Shown here piece after piece: positions 42,934-53,179 of a stretch of 64,000 nucleotides of DNA (positions within the stretch are counted from its first letter, which is position 1; every line of letters starts with the position of its first letter). Source of the stretch: Brevibacillus panacihumi (GTDB lineage Bacteria > Bacillota > Bacilli > Brevibacillales > Brevibacillaceae). The notes below the pieces were generated by a model. That model was not told the origin of the DNA. It was given only the letters and a program-made list of their open reading frames with translations, and made no database searches. The stretch spans positions 124,001 to 188,000 of the forward strand of contig NZ_RHHT01000002.1 of assembly GCF_003710985.1 (NCBI RefSeq), written 5' to 3'. The translations under genes were made by a program, and so were the position numbers.

Positions 42934-44337
42934 ATGATGCTGATACTGCTTTCGGGAGGGGCTGGAAAAAGGTTGTGGCCGCTATCCAATGAGGCAAGGT
43001 CCAAACAATTCCTGAAGTTGCTACGTCAAGCAAGCGGCGAGCCGGAATCCATGGTGCAACGTGTCTGGAGACAGTTGACAGCACATAAATGGACAGATCA
43101 AGTGTATATTTCAGCTAGCAAACCCCACATCGATCTATTAAAAAGCCAGTTGGGCGAGGATGTTCCCTTGATAATAGAACCGCAAAAAAAAGACACGTTT
43201 CCTGCAGTCGCTTTGGCCGCAACCTATCTGCACACCTGCGTGGGAGCGGATCCGGCTGAACAGGTGATCGTCATGCCGGTCGATTCTTATGTTGAGGAGC
43301 ATTTTTGGGAAAAGCTGCAGGATTTGAGGCAAGCGTTGCTTCATTCTAAGGCAGATCTTGCCCTGATTGGTGTCACACCTACCTATCCTTCTACCAAATA
43401 CGGCTATATTGTCCCCATCACGTCCACTATGGACAGCCAAGATTCCTTCTCTTATTACCATGTCGCAAGCTTCAAAGAGAAGCCATCCGAGACGCAGGCA
43501 AAAGCGTTGCTGAAGAAGCAAGCAATGTGGAATTGCGGTGTCTTTGCTTTTCGATTGAGTTATCTTCTGGACTTATTAAAGAAAAAAGGTTTGCCTACAG
43601 ACTATGAACAACTGCTTCAAGCCTATGCCACGCTTGAACCGATCAGCTTTGACTATGAGGTCGTAGAGAAAACGGATCGGATTGTGGTGGTTCCGTATAC
43701 AGGGTACTGGCGAGATCTGGGCACCTGGAATACCTTGACCGAGGAGATGAACGTCCAAACCGTAGGACGAGTATATCAGGATGGGGATGCGCCCAATACA
43801 CATGTGATCAATGAGCTGGATATTCCCATCGTCACCATTGGCTTATCGGATACCGTCATCGCAGCAAGTCTTGATGGCATTCTGATCTCGGCTAAAGACA
43901 AGAGCCATCGGGTAAAGGATCTGCCCTTGGAGTGGCAGCAACGTCCCATGTACGAAGAAAAGCGCTGGGGGACGTACCGAGTCCTGCATTATCGGACGAC
44001 AACTACGGGCACACAGGTATTGACGAAAATTCTGCATATTTTCGCGAACAAAAATCTGAGCTATCAGACCCATCAATATCGCAGTGAGGTCTGGACGGTG
44101 GTCGAAGGGGAGGGGGAGTTCGTCTGGAACGATCAGCTTATTCCGATAGGTCCGGGCGATGTTCTCGAAATCCCCGCGGGAACCAAGCACGCGATACGAG
44201 CATCAACTGACATGGAAATCGTCGAAGTGCAGCTGGGAAGCCAGCTTATTGAGGAGGATATTGTCCGCCACGCCATGACCTGGGAGGAGATTTTGTTGCA
44301 AGTCAGGTCCACCGGGAGTGTGTGTGATGGTCAATAG
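42934..44337 (+). CDS. manC: Mannose-1-phosphate guanylyltransferase / mannose-6-phosphate isomerase
   Basis: A 467-residue ManC/AlgA-type enzyme making GDP-mannose from mannose 1-phosphate and GTP. The N-terminal transferase domain has LLSGGAGKRLWPLSN, the nucleotide loop, with KYGYIVP and FKEKP further on. The C-terminal cupin (about residues 350-460, SYQTHQYRSEVWTVVEGEG and PAGTKHAIRA) is the mannose-phosphate isomerase-type domain. AGAGGTGG precedes ATG 42934. It heads an operon with the CDP-glucose genes. It feeds Gmd, Rmd-like and Fcl enzymes in this locus. Confidence 0.93.
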   Translation: MMLILLSGGAGKRLWPLSNEARSKQFLKLLRQASGEPESMVQRVWRQLTAHKWTDQVYISASKPHIDLLKSQLGEDVPLIIEPQKKDTFPAVALAATYLHTCVGADPAEQVIVMPVDSYVEEHFWEKLQDLRQALLHSKADLALIGVTPTYPSTKYGYIVPITSTMDSQDSFSYYHVASFKEKPSETQAKALLKKQAMWNCGVFAFRLSYLLDLLKKKGLPTDYEQLLQAYATLEPISFDYEVVEKTDRIVVVPYTGYWRDLGTWNTLTEEMNVQTVGRVYQDGDAPNTHVINELDIPIVTIGLSDTVIAASLDGILISAKDKSHRVKDLPLEWQQRPMYEEKRWGTYRVLHYRTTTTGTQVLTKILHIFANKNLSYQTHQYRSEVWTVVEGEGEFVWNDQLIPIGPGDVLEIPAGTKHAIRASTDMEIVEVQLGSQLIEEDIVRHAMTWEEILLQVRSTGSVCDGQ

Positions 44338-45412
44338 CTCCTTTTGGCACAAAAAAAGAGTGTTGGTTACCGGGCATACCGGATTCAAAGGAGCTTGGCT
44401 TAGCATCTGGCTGCATGCAATGGGGGCAGAAGTGACGGGATATGCTTTGGAGCCTCCGACGGATCCGAGCCTGTTTCGGCTGGCGGGTGTCGGGCAGCTC
44501 GTACACACTATTACAGCTGATATTAGGGACAGGGGAATGCTGGAGCAGGTTATCTTGCAAGCAAAGCCCGAGATTATTTTTCATCTGGCTGCTCAATCCC
44601 TGGTGCGTCAAGGGTATCAGCATCCGGTCGAAACCTATGAGACCAATGTGCTCGGGACGGTCTATCTGTTGGAAGCAGTCCGACTGGCATGCCAACAGGG
44701 AGTGCCGATCCGGGCTGTGATCAACGTAACAAGCGACAAATGCTATGAAAACCGGGAATGGGTGTGGGGATACCGAGAGCAGGATGCCTTGGGGGGACGC
44801 GATCCTTATTCCAGCAGCAAAGCGTGCGCCGAACTCGTTACCGCCAGCTATCGCAACTCCTTTTTTTCTGCTGTCGAGACAGCGGGGATTGCGATCGCCT
44901 CTGCCCGTGCCGGCAATGTGATTGGCGGAGGGGATTGGGCTGCAGATCGCTTGATTCCCGATTGTCTGAGTTCCCTTATGAACGGAAAAAGAATCAAGCT
45001 TCGATACCCTGAAGCTGTACGCCCCTGGCAGCATGTGTTGGAGCCCCTTGGAGGTTATCTGCTGCTTGCGGAACGGATGTGCGAAAATACCGTACGCTTT
45101 TCAAAAAGCTATAATTTCGGACCTGATGAGCGAGATACTCGAACAGTGGCCTGGGTGGTCCAAAAGCTGTGTGAGAAGTGGGGGGCAGCTGCAGAGCTTG
45201 AAATAGAACGTGAGGATAACTGGCCTGAGGCTTCCTTGTTGAAGCTGGATTGCTCCAGGGCTAAAGAAGAGCTTGGCTGGAATCCCCGATGGAGCATCGA
45301 ACAGGCTTTGGAGCAAATCGTGGAATGGACGAAAGACAGCCAAATGGGGAAAAATCTCCAGGAAATCTGCAAAAAACAGATCCAGATCTACATGGAAGCA
45401 GCACCGCAATAA
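44327..45412 (+). CDS. rfbG: CDP-glucose 4,6-dehydratase
   Basis: A 361-residue SDR enzyme converting CDP-glucose to CDP-4-keto-6-deoxyglucose. It has RVLVTGHTGFKGAWLSIWL, the strongly family-specific NAD site, FHLAAQSLVRQGY, VTSDKCYENREW and catalytic YSSSKACAE. GGGAG precedes ATG 44327, which overlaps the manC end by 11 bases, so translation is coupled. Paired with the cytidylyltransferase downstream, which supplies its substrate. Confidence 0.93.
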   Translation: MVNSSFWHKKRVLVTGHTGFKGAWLSIWLHAMGAEVTGYALEPPTDPSLFRLAGVGQLVHTITADIRDRGMLEQVILQAKPEIIFHLAAQSLVRQGYQHPVETYETNVLGTVYLLEAVRLACQQGVPIRAVINVTSDKCYENREWVWGYREQDALGGRDPYSSSKACAELVTASYRNSFFSAVETAGIAIASARAGNVIGGGDWAADRLIPDCLSSLMNGKRIKLRYPEAVRPWQHVLEPLGGYLLLAERMCENTVRFSKSYNFGPDERDTRTVAWVVQKLCEKWGAAAELEIEREDNWPEASLLKLDCSRAKEELGWNPRWSIEQALEQIVEWTKDSQMGKNLQEICKKQIQIYMEAAPQ

Positions 45413-45454
45413 AGGATCCTGGCCGGGGACAAGAGACAGGAGGGAGAGAAAAGC

Positions 45455-46225
45455 GTGAAAGTGGTCATATTGGCTGGCGGATACGGGACGCGGATTGGGG
45501 AAGAGACGCATTTGAAACCAAAGCCCTTGATCGAGATCGGCGACAGGCCGATTATTTGCCATATTATGTCCATCTATTCCCGGTACGGCTACAATGACTT
45601 CATTATTTGTCTGGGCTACAAGGGGTACATGATCAAGGAGTATTTCTCCAATTATTTTCTGCATCAGTCCGATGTCACCTTTGATTTTCGCCGGGACAAT
45701 GAAATGATCTTGCACAATCGCCGCACGGAGCCATGGAGGGTGACGCTGGTAGATACAGGCAAAGATACCGGAACCGGGGGGAGGGTGAAGCGCATCCAGC
45801 CCTACGTGGGGGATGAACCCTTCATGCTGACCTATGGAGACGGGGTAGCCAATCTGGACATCTCTGCCCTGGTTTCGTTTCACCGCGAGCACGGGAAGCT
45901 GGCCACGATTACCGCTACACAACCGCCGGGGAGATTCGGGGCTTTGGACGTGACGACGGAGAATGTCGTTCGCGGCTTTCAGGAGAAGCCAAAAGGGGAT
46001 CGAGGCTGGATCAACGCCGGATTTTTTGTAATGGAACCAGAGGTGTTCGACTATCTTGAAGGCGATGAGACTGTGCTGGAAAAGGAGCCATTGGAAGTGC
46101 TGGCGAGGTCTCAGGAATTGGTGGCATTTCCTTTTACGGGATTCTGGCACCCTATGGATACGCTCCGGGATAAAAATTATCTGGAGAGCCTGTGGAGAGC
46201 AGGTACGCCGCCGTGGCAAATCTAG
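45455..46225 (+). CDS. rfbF: Glucose-1-phosphate cytidylyltransferase
   Basis: A 256-residue nucleotidyltransferase making CDP-glucose from CTP and glucose 1-phosphate. Motifs: VVILAGGYGTRIGEETHLKPKPLIEIG at the N terminus (described here in part, AGGYGTRIGEET), GDGVANLD near 128 and GRFGALDV. GTG start with GGAGGGAGAG upstream. Order here is rfbG then rfbF. Confidence 0.94.
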   Translation: MKVVILAGGYGTRIGEETHLKPKPLIEIGDRPIICHIMSIYSRYGYNDFIICLGYKGYMIKEYFSNYFLHQSDVTFDFRRDNEMILHNRRTEPWRVTLVDTGKDTGTGGRVKRIQPYVGDEPFMLTYGDGVANLDISALVSFHREHGKLATITATQPPGRFGALDVTTENVVRGFQEKPKGDRGWINAGFFVMEPEVFDYLEGDETVLEKEPLEVLARSQELVAFPFTGFWHPMDTLRDKNYLESLWRAGTPPWQI

Positions 46226-46238
46226 GAGGAACGATGGC

Positions 46239-47144
46239 ATGCGTGTGCTGGTGACGGGTGCGACAGGATTTCTTGGCAGTCATCTCGTAAAAGCTTTGCT
46301 CGCTGAAGGGCATGAGGTTTACATTCTGAAACGAAAGACTTCGGATTGTTCTCGCCTTGCCACTGTCCTTCATGAGATTGAATGCTTTGATCTCGAACAT
46401 GTGGAGATAGAGGGGATGTTTCGCGACATAGGTCCCTTGGATGCTGTCATTCACACGGCAACCTCCTATGCCCGGAACCAGGAGAGCTATCATGCCACAC
46501 TGGAAGCGAATGTCTCCATGCCCCTGCAAGTTCTGGAAGGGGCGATTCGCTGCGGGACGCCCCTGTTCATGAATACCGATACATTTTCCAATACGACTCA
46601 AGGAATCTTTCAGAGACTGGTCGGGTATCACCTGACCAAAAGGCATTTTCTGGAATGGGGAAAGCATTTGGCCGCGCAATCCTCCCTTCGCTTTGTCAAT
46701 CTCAAGCTGGAGCATCTGTACGGACCTGCTGATTCACCGGAAAAATTCATCCCGTATATCGTCAGAACTTGCCTGGAAAACCAGCCTGATCTCTACCTCA
46801 CTCCCGGGGAGCAAATGAGAGATTTTATTCATGTCCGGGATGCGGTTGATGCGTATCTGCTCCTCCTGCGTCAAAGCAAGCAATTCTCCGCTTCTTTTTG
46901 CGAGTTTCAGGTTGGAAGCGGCGTTGCCACCTCGATCAAGTCGCTGGTTAGAGAAGTACACAGATTGACCGAATCGGCGACGACCCTTCATTTTGGGGCG
47001 CTGCCCTATCCTCCGCAAGAGATGATGCATTCGCTTGCTGACGTGGAGTCGTTGCGAAGGTATGGATGGCGCAGCCAAGTCCCGCTGCGGGAAGGTCTGC
47101 TTACGGTCATCGAGGAGCATCGCTCGAGAATTTCTGCAAAATAA
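46239..47144 (+). CDS. NAD-dependent epimerase/reductase, probably of the CDP-6-deoxyhexose pathway
   Basis: A 301-residue extended SDR: VLVTGATGFLGSHLVKALL, catalytic YHLTK (residue about 140) and QMRDFIHVRDAVDAYLLLL. It resembles CDP-abequose/paratose synthase and other nucleotide-sugar 4-reductases. AGGAGG lies 9 bases before ATG 46239. It directly follows rfbF, so it most likely acts on CDP-4-keto-6-deoxyglucose. No RfbH-type 3-dehydrase is present in the window, so a 6-deoxy rather than 3,6-dideoxy product is inferred. Confidence 0.82.
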   Translation: MRVLVTGATGFLGSHLVKALLAEGHEVYILKRKTSDCSRLATVLHEIECFDLEHVEIEGMFRDIGPLDAVIHTATSYARNQESYHATLEANVSMPLQVLEGAIRCGTPLFMNTDTFSNTTQGIFQRLVGYHLTKRHFLEWGKHLAAQSSLRFVNLKLEHLYGPADSPEKFIPYIVRTCLENQPDLYLTPGEQMRDFIHVRDAVDAYLLLLRQSKQFSASFCEFQVGSGVATSIKSLVREVHRLTESATTLHFGALPYPPQEMMHSLADVESLRRYGWRSQVPLREGLLTVIEEHRSRISAK

Positions 47145-47182
47145 AAAACGTGGCTTCGCCATAGGCGGCGGCCACGTTTTTT
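47143..47182. terminator. Bidirectional terminator between convergent operons
   Basis: AAAAAACGTGGC pairs with GCCACGTTTTTT; the T/A runs serve both strands. Confidence 0.93.
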
Positions 47183-47205
47183 CGTCTGCTTGTATATGAG
47201 GATTC

Positions 47206-47988
47206 CTATCCCCAGCTATTTTTATTGGTGCAGTACAGATCCCCGTGGAACGGCTTGATCATCTCTAATAACGTCTCGTAGTCTGCGACTTTGACAACTT
47301 GATCGTCTCTGCGAATCAGGTATATGTTCCTATACAGCTGTTGAAGAAGCGCATACAGGTCATGCGGATCTTTTCCAAAATTGTTCATCATGCTATCCAG
47401 ATTGAATTCGATGACCAGATCCGGGTCAAAGCGCTGAAGGGTTTCCTGAGCGCCGTGCAGCACCTCCAGTTCGGAACCCTCAACATCCACCTTGATCAGG
47501 TCGAGGCGATTCAATGGATTTTTTTGGACCCAATCGTCGAGACGGACACAAATGATTTGATTGGCAGGATCAGTGGAATGAACCTGATTGGCGTCGATAA
47601 AAGACCAACCACCACCAGAGGCCACTTCGTGAAACTGGATCGCACCGTTTCGATCAAAAACCCCTAGCTTGATCGCTTCGATGTTTTTGATGCCGTTTTC
47701 TCCGATGTTTCGCATTAAAAAATTGTAGTTGACTGTAGAAGGCTCAAAAGCGTACACCTTGCCCTTTTTCGCCAGATAACTCAACGCAAGCGAGATCGTT
47801 CCCAGGTTGGCGCCGATGTCCAGACAGATGAAATCGGGAGCCACGACACGCTGGAGCAAATTCAGGACGTATGCTTCATAATAGCCGTTTTCCAATTCCA
47901 GATAGTACAAAACACTCTGGTCCGATTCGCTGCCGTAGAGCACGAACGATTTTTTGTCAAAGGGCAGGTGGAAATCTAGCTTCTTCAA
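47206..47988 (-). CDS. FkbM family methyltransferase
   Basis: A 260-residue SAM methyltransferase of the FkbM type: FICLDIGANLGTISLALSYLAKKG and VYAFEPS for SAM, and RLDLIKVDVEGSELEVLHGA. These O-methylate sugars or polyketides. AAAGGAGT precedes TTG 47988. It ends the minus-strand operon that starts at 52994. Confidence 0.88.
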   Translation of the reverse strand: MKKLDFHLPFDKKSFVLYGSESDQSVLYYLELENGYYEAYVLNLLQRVVAPDFICLDIGANLGTISLALSYLAKKGKVYAFEPSTVNYNFLMRNIGENGIKNIEAIKLGVFDRNGAIQFHEVASGGGWSFIDANQVHSTDPANQIICVRLDDWVQKNPLNRLDLIKVDVEGSELEVLHGAQETLQRFDPDLVIEFNLDSMMNNFGKDPHDLYALLQQLYRNIYLIRRDDQVVKVADYETLLEMIKPFHGDLYCTNKNSWG

Positions 47989-48003
47989 GAGAAAGACTCC
48001 TTT

Positions 48004-48648
48004 CTAGGGTAGATGGATGCGGATGATATCGTCTTTTACCGTGTACTGCATATCGGGGCGTTTAGTCAGGACGTATGTCTCCAGCTCCTGAATGGTGGGG
48101 AAATCGTTCAGCAAGGGATTAGGCCCAATAAAGCAGCGGGCATCATCGATCAGGATGACATGGTTGCGAACGGGATGCTCCAAAATGCTGTCGAGCTCCT
48201 GCAGGATCGGAGTATCCTTGCTGCCTTTTGCCGCCTCGGCAGACAGGGGAATGTAGTGACCATCCAGCCAGAACAGGCAAGGCTTTTGGATCGTCGAGAG
48301 GAGGGCGGGCAGTTTCTCTGCGCTGTCCCCGTAGAGGAGCTTGACGTTAGGATCAGCAGCAAACTTTTTCAAGGCGGACCAAAATAGAGGATAATTCAGT
48401 TCGATGGAAAAAACCTGCTGAAAATAATGCTTGGTAGCTTGGATCATGGCCCCCTGAAATGTTCCTGTTTCGATCAAGGTATCCAGCGAAAAGCGTTGAC
48501 CGTATTCCAGCACGGCTCCTACCTTTACGTCATAAGTGGGAGACTCCAAAACCCAGAAATCCCAGGTCTCCTGGGCGCTTAAAGGATAGGGGATGCGGTG
48601 TTCAGAACGCCATACCCGCAAGATTTCATCCATTCGTGATGTCGACAT
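48004..48648 (-). CDS. Methyltransferase-like protein
   Basis: A 214-residue protein with a SAM-fold pattern: LIETGTFQGAMIQATKHYF, FSIELNYPLF, and CLFWLDGHYIPL then VILIDDARCF. This is close to TylF/Methyltransf_24-like families, though the GxGxG is modified (ETGTFQG). AAGGAGG precedes ATG. It sits between FkbM and the GT4 gene in a tight operon. Confidence 0.75.
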   Translation of the reverse strand: MSTSRMDEILRVWRSEHRIPYPLSAQETWDFWVLESPTYDVKVGAVLEYGQRFSLDTLIETGTFQGAMIQATKHYFQQVFSIELNYPLFWSALKKFAADPNVKLLYGDSAEKLPALLSTIQKPCLFWLDGHYIPLSAEAAKGSKDTPILQELDSILEHPVRNHVILIDDARCFIGPNPLLNDFPTIQELETYVLTKRPDMQYTVKDDIIRIHLP

Positions 48649-48660
48649 CAGGTACCTCCT

Positions 48661-49776
48661 TTACCCGCCTTGAGGACGGAGTACAGATTGAAAAACAGCA
48701 AGTGTATGCCGTGCGCAGGCATCCCAGGAAAAGCGGGAGGCTTGCTGCGTTCCTTTGGCAATCAGGTCTTCCCGAAGGGCGGGATCCGACATGGCGGCAA
48801 TCTTTACAGCGATGTCTTCCGGGACATGAGGGTCGAAAAGGAGAGCAGCTTGGCCTACAACCTCCGGAATACTCCCTGCGTGGGAACAGGTGATCGGAAT
48901 TTTGGAGCGCATGGCCTCGACCAAGGGAATGCCGAATCCTTCAAATAGCGAGGGGAAGCAGAGGAAGGATGCGTTTCGATAAAGCGAGGGCATCTCCGCT
49001 TGGGGAATGTAGTTCAACCATTTGATCTGATCCCACATTTGGTGCTGGGTGATGAAATTGATCACGGTTTGATGCGCTTCCTGAGGGAAACCGGTGAAGA
49101 CCATGTTCACCCTGTAGTTGTAGGTGCGACGCAGGATCAGCAGGGCTTGCAGAAGATTGATGTGATTTTTATGTCGCCAGGTATTGGCGGGGTAGAGTCC
49201 GTATTGTACAGGCAACTGGTATTTATGGCGAAATTGCTGATCGAGTTCTGGCTGAACAGGCAGGGAAAATTCCGCGGATGCGTCCAGATGAATGCTGTGC
49301 ACTTTATGGGACGGCAAATGAAACTTCTCGATGATTGATTTGCGGGAGAATTCGGATAGGGTAAGCACGGCACTGCTCTTCTGGGCTGAGGACTGATAGT
49401 TGTCTTTTCGCCATTGCAGCACAGGAGGATCAAAAAACTGGGGATAGAATTCATGCTGAATATCAGGAATGTTGATGACACTGGGAATCGTAACATCGGA
49501 CGGCTGCAGCACCAGCAAGGGACAGAACCAGAGATCGAGCCGCAAGTGCTGGATTTGCTGGTGGAAAAGGGAGTGCGCTGCCGATATATCCCGGAATAAA
49601 ATCTTGTGCAAATATTGTCCTTCAGCGAAGGTGTGATAGTTGTGACTGCTCAAAAACAGGAACCATTCATGCCCCTCGTTGTTCCTCTGCGAAAAGTCAA
49701 TCAGATTGCGTACATACTGTTCCATCCCGCCTATTTTTCCAGGGATGACAGCGAGAAGATTGACGCCGATTCTCAA
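48661..49776 (-). CDS. Family 4 glycosyltransferase
   Basis: A 371-residue GT-B enzyme. N terminus [23 protein letters not shown]-terminal donor site [25 protein letters not shown] with the E-x7-E pattern and GSIPEVVG. It is similar to WbaZ/mannosyltransferase-type GT4 enzymes, and GDP-sugars made by the same locus are probable donors. TTG 49776 overlaps the fcl stop (TTGA), so it is translationally coupled. Confidence 0.92.
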   Translation of the reverse strand: MRIGVNLLAVIPGKIGGMEQYVRNLIDFSQRNNEGHEWFLFLSSHNYHTFAEGQYLHKILFRDISAAHSLFHQQIQHLRLDLWFCPLLVLQPSDVTIPSVINIPDIQHEFYPQFFDPPVLQWRKDNYQSSAQKSSAVLTLSEFSRKSIIEKFHLPSHKVHSIHLDASAEFSLPVQPELDQQFRHKYQLPVQYGLYPANTWRHKNHINLLQALLILRRTYNYRVNMVFTGFPQEAHQTVINFITQHQMWDQIKWLNYIPQAEMPSLYRNASFLCFPSLFEGFGIPLVEAMRSKIPITCSHAGSIPEVVGQAALLFDPHVPEDIAVKIAAMSDPALREDLIAKGTQQASRFSWDACARHTLAVFQSVLRPQGG

Positions 49777-50729
49777 GTCCTCTCCCTCCCGTCAGATAGG
49801 CTTTGCCTGTACCAGGCGATGGTTTTCTGCAAACCGGCATGAAGCGGAGTAGATGCCTCGAATTGGAAAAGGGCCTTGGCACGGCTCACATCCAGCCTGC
49901 GTCTAGGTTGTCCGTCCGGCCGTGTTTTGTCCCAGAGAATCTCGCCGCCGTAGCCGCTCTCTTCCTTGATTAACAACGCCAGCTCGCGAATGGTCATCTC
50001 TTCCCCCGAACCGATGTTGACGGGTTCCGGCCCGTCATATCGCTCGGTAGCCAGCACAATCGCACGTGCGGCATCCTCTACATAAATAAACTCGCGGGTC
50101 ACTTCACCGCTGCCCCACAGCAAAATAGTCGGCTCATGGTTCGTCTGGGCCTCCACACATTTGCGAATGATTGCGGGAATGACGTGGGAGGTTTCCAGAT
50201 CAAAGTTGTCATGCGGTCCGTACAAGTTGACGGGCAGCAGGAAAATCGAATTAAAGCCGTATTGTTCACGATAAGCCTGCGCTTGCACGAGCATCATCTT
50301 TTTTGCCAGGCCATAGGGGGCATTCGTCTCTTCGGGGTATCCGTTCCATAAATTCTCTTCGGAAAACGGTACAGGGGTAAACTTCGGATAAGAGCAGATC
50401 GTCCCGATTGCGACGAACTTTTCTACGCCAAACAATCGGGATTGCTCCAGCAGTTGGGCACCCATCATCAGGTTATCGTAAAAAAAGGAACCGGGATTTT
50501 TTTGATTGGCCGCAATCCCTCCGACTACCGCAGCCAGGTGTATGACGATTTCAGGGCGATAGGTTTCAAGCATGTGGATGATCTCTTTCTCTTTGCGTAA
50601 ATCAAACTGCTTTTTGCGCGGAACGAAGATATGCTCACAGCCAAGCTGGGAAAGCTGCTCCACTACATGCCGGCCCAAAAATCCTGCTCCGCCAGTCACA
50701 ACGATTCGTTTTTGTGTGAGATCGATCAT
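49773..50729 (-). CDS. fcl: GDP-L-fucose synthase
   Basis: A 318-residue epimerase/reductase converting GDP-4-keto-6-deoxymannose to GDP-L-fucose. [30 protein letters not shown] (highly typical of Fcl), [13 protein letters not shown] (the CxYP region), YGLAKKM with the catalytic Tyr and Lys, and [16 protein letters not shown] 50729 is preferred; a GTG at 50744 is directly next to the ribosome site. Supplied by Gmd encoded at 55.8 kb. Confidence 0.93.
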   Translation of the reverse strand: MIDLTQKRIVVTGGAGFLGRHVVEQLSQLGCEHIFVPRKKQFDLRKEKEIIHMLETYRPEIVIHLAAVVGGIAANQKNPGSFFYDNLMMGAQLLEQSRLFGVEKFVAIGTICSYPKFTPVPFSEENLWNGYPEETNAPYGLAKKMMLVQAQAYREQYGFNSIFLLPVNLYGPHDNFDLETSHVIPAIIRKCVEAQTNHEPTILLWGSGEVTREFIYVEDAARAIVLATERYDGPEPVNIGSGEEMTIRELALLIKEESGYGGEILWDKTRPDGQPRRRLDVSRAKALFQFEASTPLHAGLQKTIAWYRQSLSDGRERT

Positions 50730-50763
50730 CTTGGAAATGTACACCTTCCTTTCTTGCGGATGC

Positions 50764-52014
50764 TCACAGAATGGGGGAGGGATGTCTGTTTTGTTTGATC
50801 CATTCGCTCAAGGGGTTGCTCCCTTGCAGAAAATGCTGATAGAAGCTGTATTCCTCTTCAGAGAGAGGCTGGATTTGATCAACCAGGTAGCTTACCGTCC
50901 GCTTGTTTTGATCGGGGAGCGGATCTTCTTTGACAATTTGCCGACTCGCGATCACGTCTACGTAGCACGTGGGATTGTTCGATTGAATCGGAATTTCCAT
51001 CGTAAACACATGATCTGCGTCGGTATGAACGCGCACATCTGCCTGTTGCCCTTCCACGAGAGCATGAAAATGCATCGGGTGCATGGAAGGGGGATAAGAG
51101 CCCTTGATCACCAATGTATGAAGGGGACAAGACGAATCCACATGGAAGTGCATACGCATATAAGGCGGAGCCCATAAGTCGGCAAATCGGTTGGAAGATG
51201 CTAGAGACGGTGTAGAGCCGAATAAACGATGGAATTTGAACAAGTCGAGAAACCAGAAGACACCTTTATCCCGATAGGTCTTCAGAAAGTGGAGCAACCA
51301 CTCATTGGCGACTGTGCCAAAGTGCCGCATGCTGGTCTTCACGATTTCCGGAAAACCGACGTCGATCAGGCTGGTTACGGATTTGCACTTGTCATGCAGG
51401 CGGGAACTGGCCAGATAGTCTTCGATGCAACCGATCGGGTATTTGGCTGAAATACGGAGCCACAAGTCATAATCCATGCAGAAATGTAGATCCTCATCGA
51501 CACCGCCTACTTCCTCGAAGATCGATTTGCGAATGAACGCCGTAGGCTGGCAGATAATGCAGTGAGTAAACATCTTTTTTCGATCAAAGGGAACCCACGG
51601 ATATTTGTACATAATTTTGTTTGCTTCGTTGATGTGCAGCCCTTTTCCATACACCATCGACCAGTCGGGATGCTTCAGTAAACTGTCTACGGCTTTTCGC
51701 ACCGCTTGGGGAAAATAAGTATCGTCTGAATTCAGCCAGCCGATGATTTCCCCCTTCGCCATTTTCAACCCTTTGTTGATGGCGTGGGATTGGCCGCCAT
51801 CTGGTTCCGATATATAGCGGAAGCGCTCCCCCAACTGACTGTACTGTCGCAAAATTGCCTGCGTACCGTCCGTAGACGCTCCGTCAACCACGATATGCTC
51901 GATCCGAGGATAATCCTGACGCAGCACGCTTTCGATGGTTTGTTTGATAAAAGCTGCCTGATTGTAGGACGGGGTAATAATCGAGACCAATGGCATGGAA
52001 TGGTTGTTCAACAT
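50764..52014 (-). CDS. Family 2 glycosyltransferase with an extra C-terminal domain, second copy
   Basis: A 416-residue paralogue of the GT at 39.5-40.7 kb: [46 protein letters not shown] and [10 protein letters not shown]. The same extra domain follows ([41 protein letters not shown]). GGGAGGGAG is close to ATG 52014. It overlaps the Rmd-like gene by 7 bases, so it is coupled with it in one operon. Confidence 0.9.
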   Translation of the reverse strand: MLNNHSMPLVSIITPSYNQAAFIKQTIESVLRQDYPRIEHIVVDGASTDGTQAILRQYSQLGERFRYISEPDGGQSHAINKGLKMAKGEIIGWLNSDDTYFPQAVRKAVDSLLKHPDWSMVYGKGLHINEANKIMYKYPWVPFDRKKMFTHCIICQPTAFIRKSIFEEVGGVDEDLHFCMDYDLWLRISAKYPIGCIEDYLASSRLHDKCKSVTSLIDVGFPEIVKTSMRHFGTVANEWLLHFLKTYRDKGVFWFLDLFKFHRLFGSTPSLASSNRFADLWAPPYMRMHFHVDSSCPLHTLVIKGSYPPSMHPMHFHALVEGQQADVRVHTDADHVFTMEIPIQSNNPTCYVDVIASRQIVKEDPLPDQNKRTVSYLVDQIQPLSEEEYSFYQHFLQGSNPLSEWIKQNRHPSPIL

Positions 52015-52994
52015 CTCTCCCTCCCTGAATGTTGTCGTTTGCGTAAAAGAATACGCCAGTAATCGAGGAGATCTTCCATTGTTTTGGCAAAAGGGATTTT
52101 TGGCGCCCATCCTGTTTTGCTGCGAAACGCAGAGGAGTCTCCGAGCAATGTATCCACATCAGAGGGGCGAAGGCGGTCGGGATCCACTTCGACAGTCACC
52201 TGAACATTCGTAAGGGAGAGAAGAATTCGCAGGACTTCTTCAATCGTATAAGTAGAACCGGATGAGAGATTGTAAACTTCACCGGGTTCGCCATGTGTTG
52301 CAGCAAGCCAGTATGCCTGCACGATATCGCGTACATCTGTGAAGTCTCTTTTGGCTTGCAGATTGCCGACGAAAATTTTGGGCGGCTGTAAACCAAGCTC
52401 AATTTGGGCGATCTGTTTGGCAAAATTGGAGGTCACAAAATGCTCGCCTCGACCAGGTCCCGTGTGGTTAAAGGTTCGAGTGCGGATGATCGGCATCCCA
52501 TAGCTTTGATAGTATTGATAGCCAAGAAAGTCTTGTGCGATTTTGCTAACCGCATAGGGATTGAGAGGACGCAGCGGGTTATCTTCTCTGATCGGTGTCT
52601 CGTGGGGAAAGACCAGACCGTATTCTTCGCTTGAGCATGCGATATGGATGCGGCAGGAGAGATCCAGCTTGCGGACAGCTTCCAGCAAGTGAATCTGGCC
52701 GACGAGATTGTTCACCATTGTCTCGGCGGGAGAGTTCCAGGAGGTAGGGACAAAGCTTTGTGCTGCGAGATGAAAGATCAGGTTGGGCCGAATTTCTTCA
52801 AGCATCCGATGGACAGAATGAGGGTCCCTCAATTCACACTCGACGAGATGGATCTGCTTTGTAATCGGTTCAAGCAGCTCCATGCTGCTGCGCACCCGGT
52901 AGGTGCCGCATACCTCGACATCCCCGCGAGAGAGAAGATATCCGGCTAGGTGACTACCGGCAAATCCGGTAATTCCCGTAATCAATGCTTTCAA
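52008..52994 (-). CDS. rmd: Rmd-like GDP-4-dehydro-6-deoxy-mannose reductase / GDP-mannose dehydratase family
   Basis: A 328-residue extended SDR: ALITGITGFAGSHLAGYLL, FHLAAQSFVPTSW, CSSEEYGLV, catalytic YAVSK and AKRDFTDVRDIVQAYWLAA. The size and motifs fit the RMD branch, which makes GDP-D-rhamnose; the true Gmd is encoded at 55.8 kb, so I favour Rmd. GGGGAGGTGG is 7 bases before TTG 52994; the in-frame ATG at 53036 lacks a site. First gene of the minus-strand operon. Confidence 0.8.
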   Translation of the reverse strand: MKALITGITGFAGSHLAGYLLSRGDVEVCGTYRVRSSMELLEPITKQIHLVECELRDPHSVHRMLEEIRPNLIFHLAAQSFVPTSWNSPAETMVNNLVGQIHLLEAVRKLDLSCRIHIACSSEEYGLVFPHETPIREDNPLRPLNPYAVSKIAQDFLGYQYYQSYGMPIIRTRTFNHTGPGRGEHFVTSNFAKQIAQIELGLQPPKIFVGNLQAKRDFTDVRDIVQAYWLAATHGEPGEVYNLSSGSTYTIEEVLRILLSLTNVQVTVEVDPDRLRPSDVDTLLGDSSAFRSKTGWAPKIPFAKTMEDLLDYWRILLRKRQHSGRERC

Positions 52995-53179
52995 TGAACA
53001 ACCACCTCCCCGTAGGGCTTCCAAGCGGTAAATCAACGAATCATTCTAGCTATTCATATGGTTTGCCAAGGAACATGCCACGGCACCAGCCTTTTGACGG
53101 GCTGACTTTTGGCAGATGCGGATGGCGCCATTGCAGTTGCGACATAGAATAAGGCAACGATGAGACAAGGAGGCAGGAG

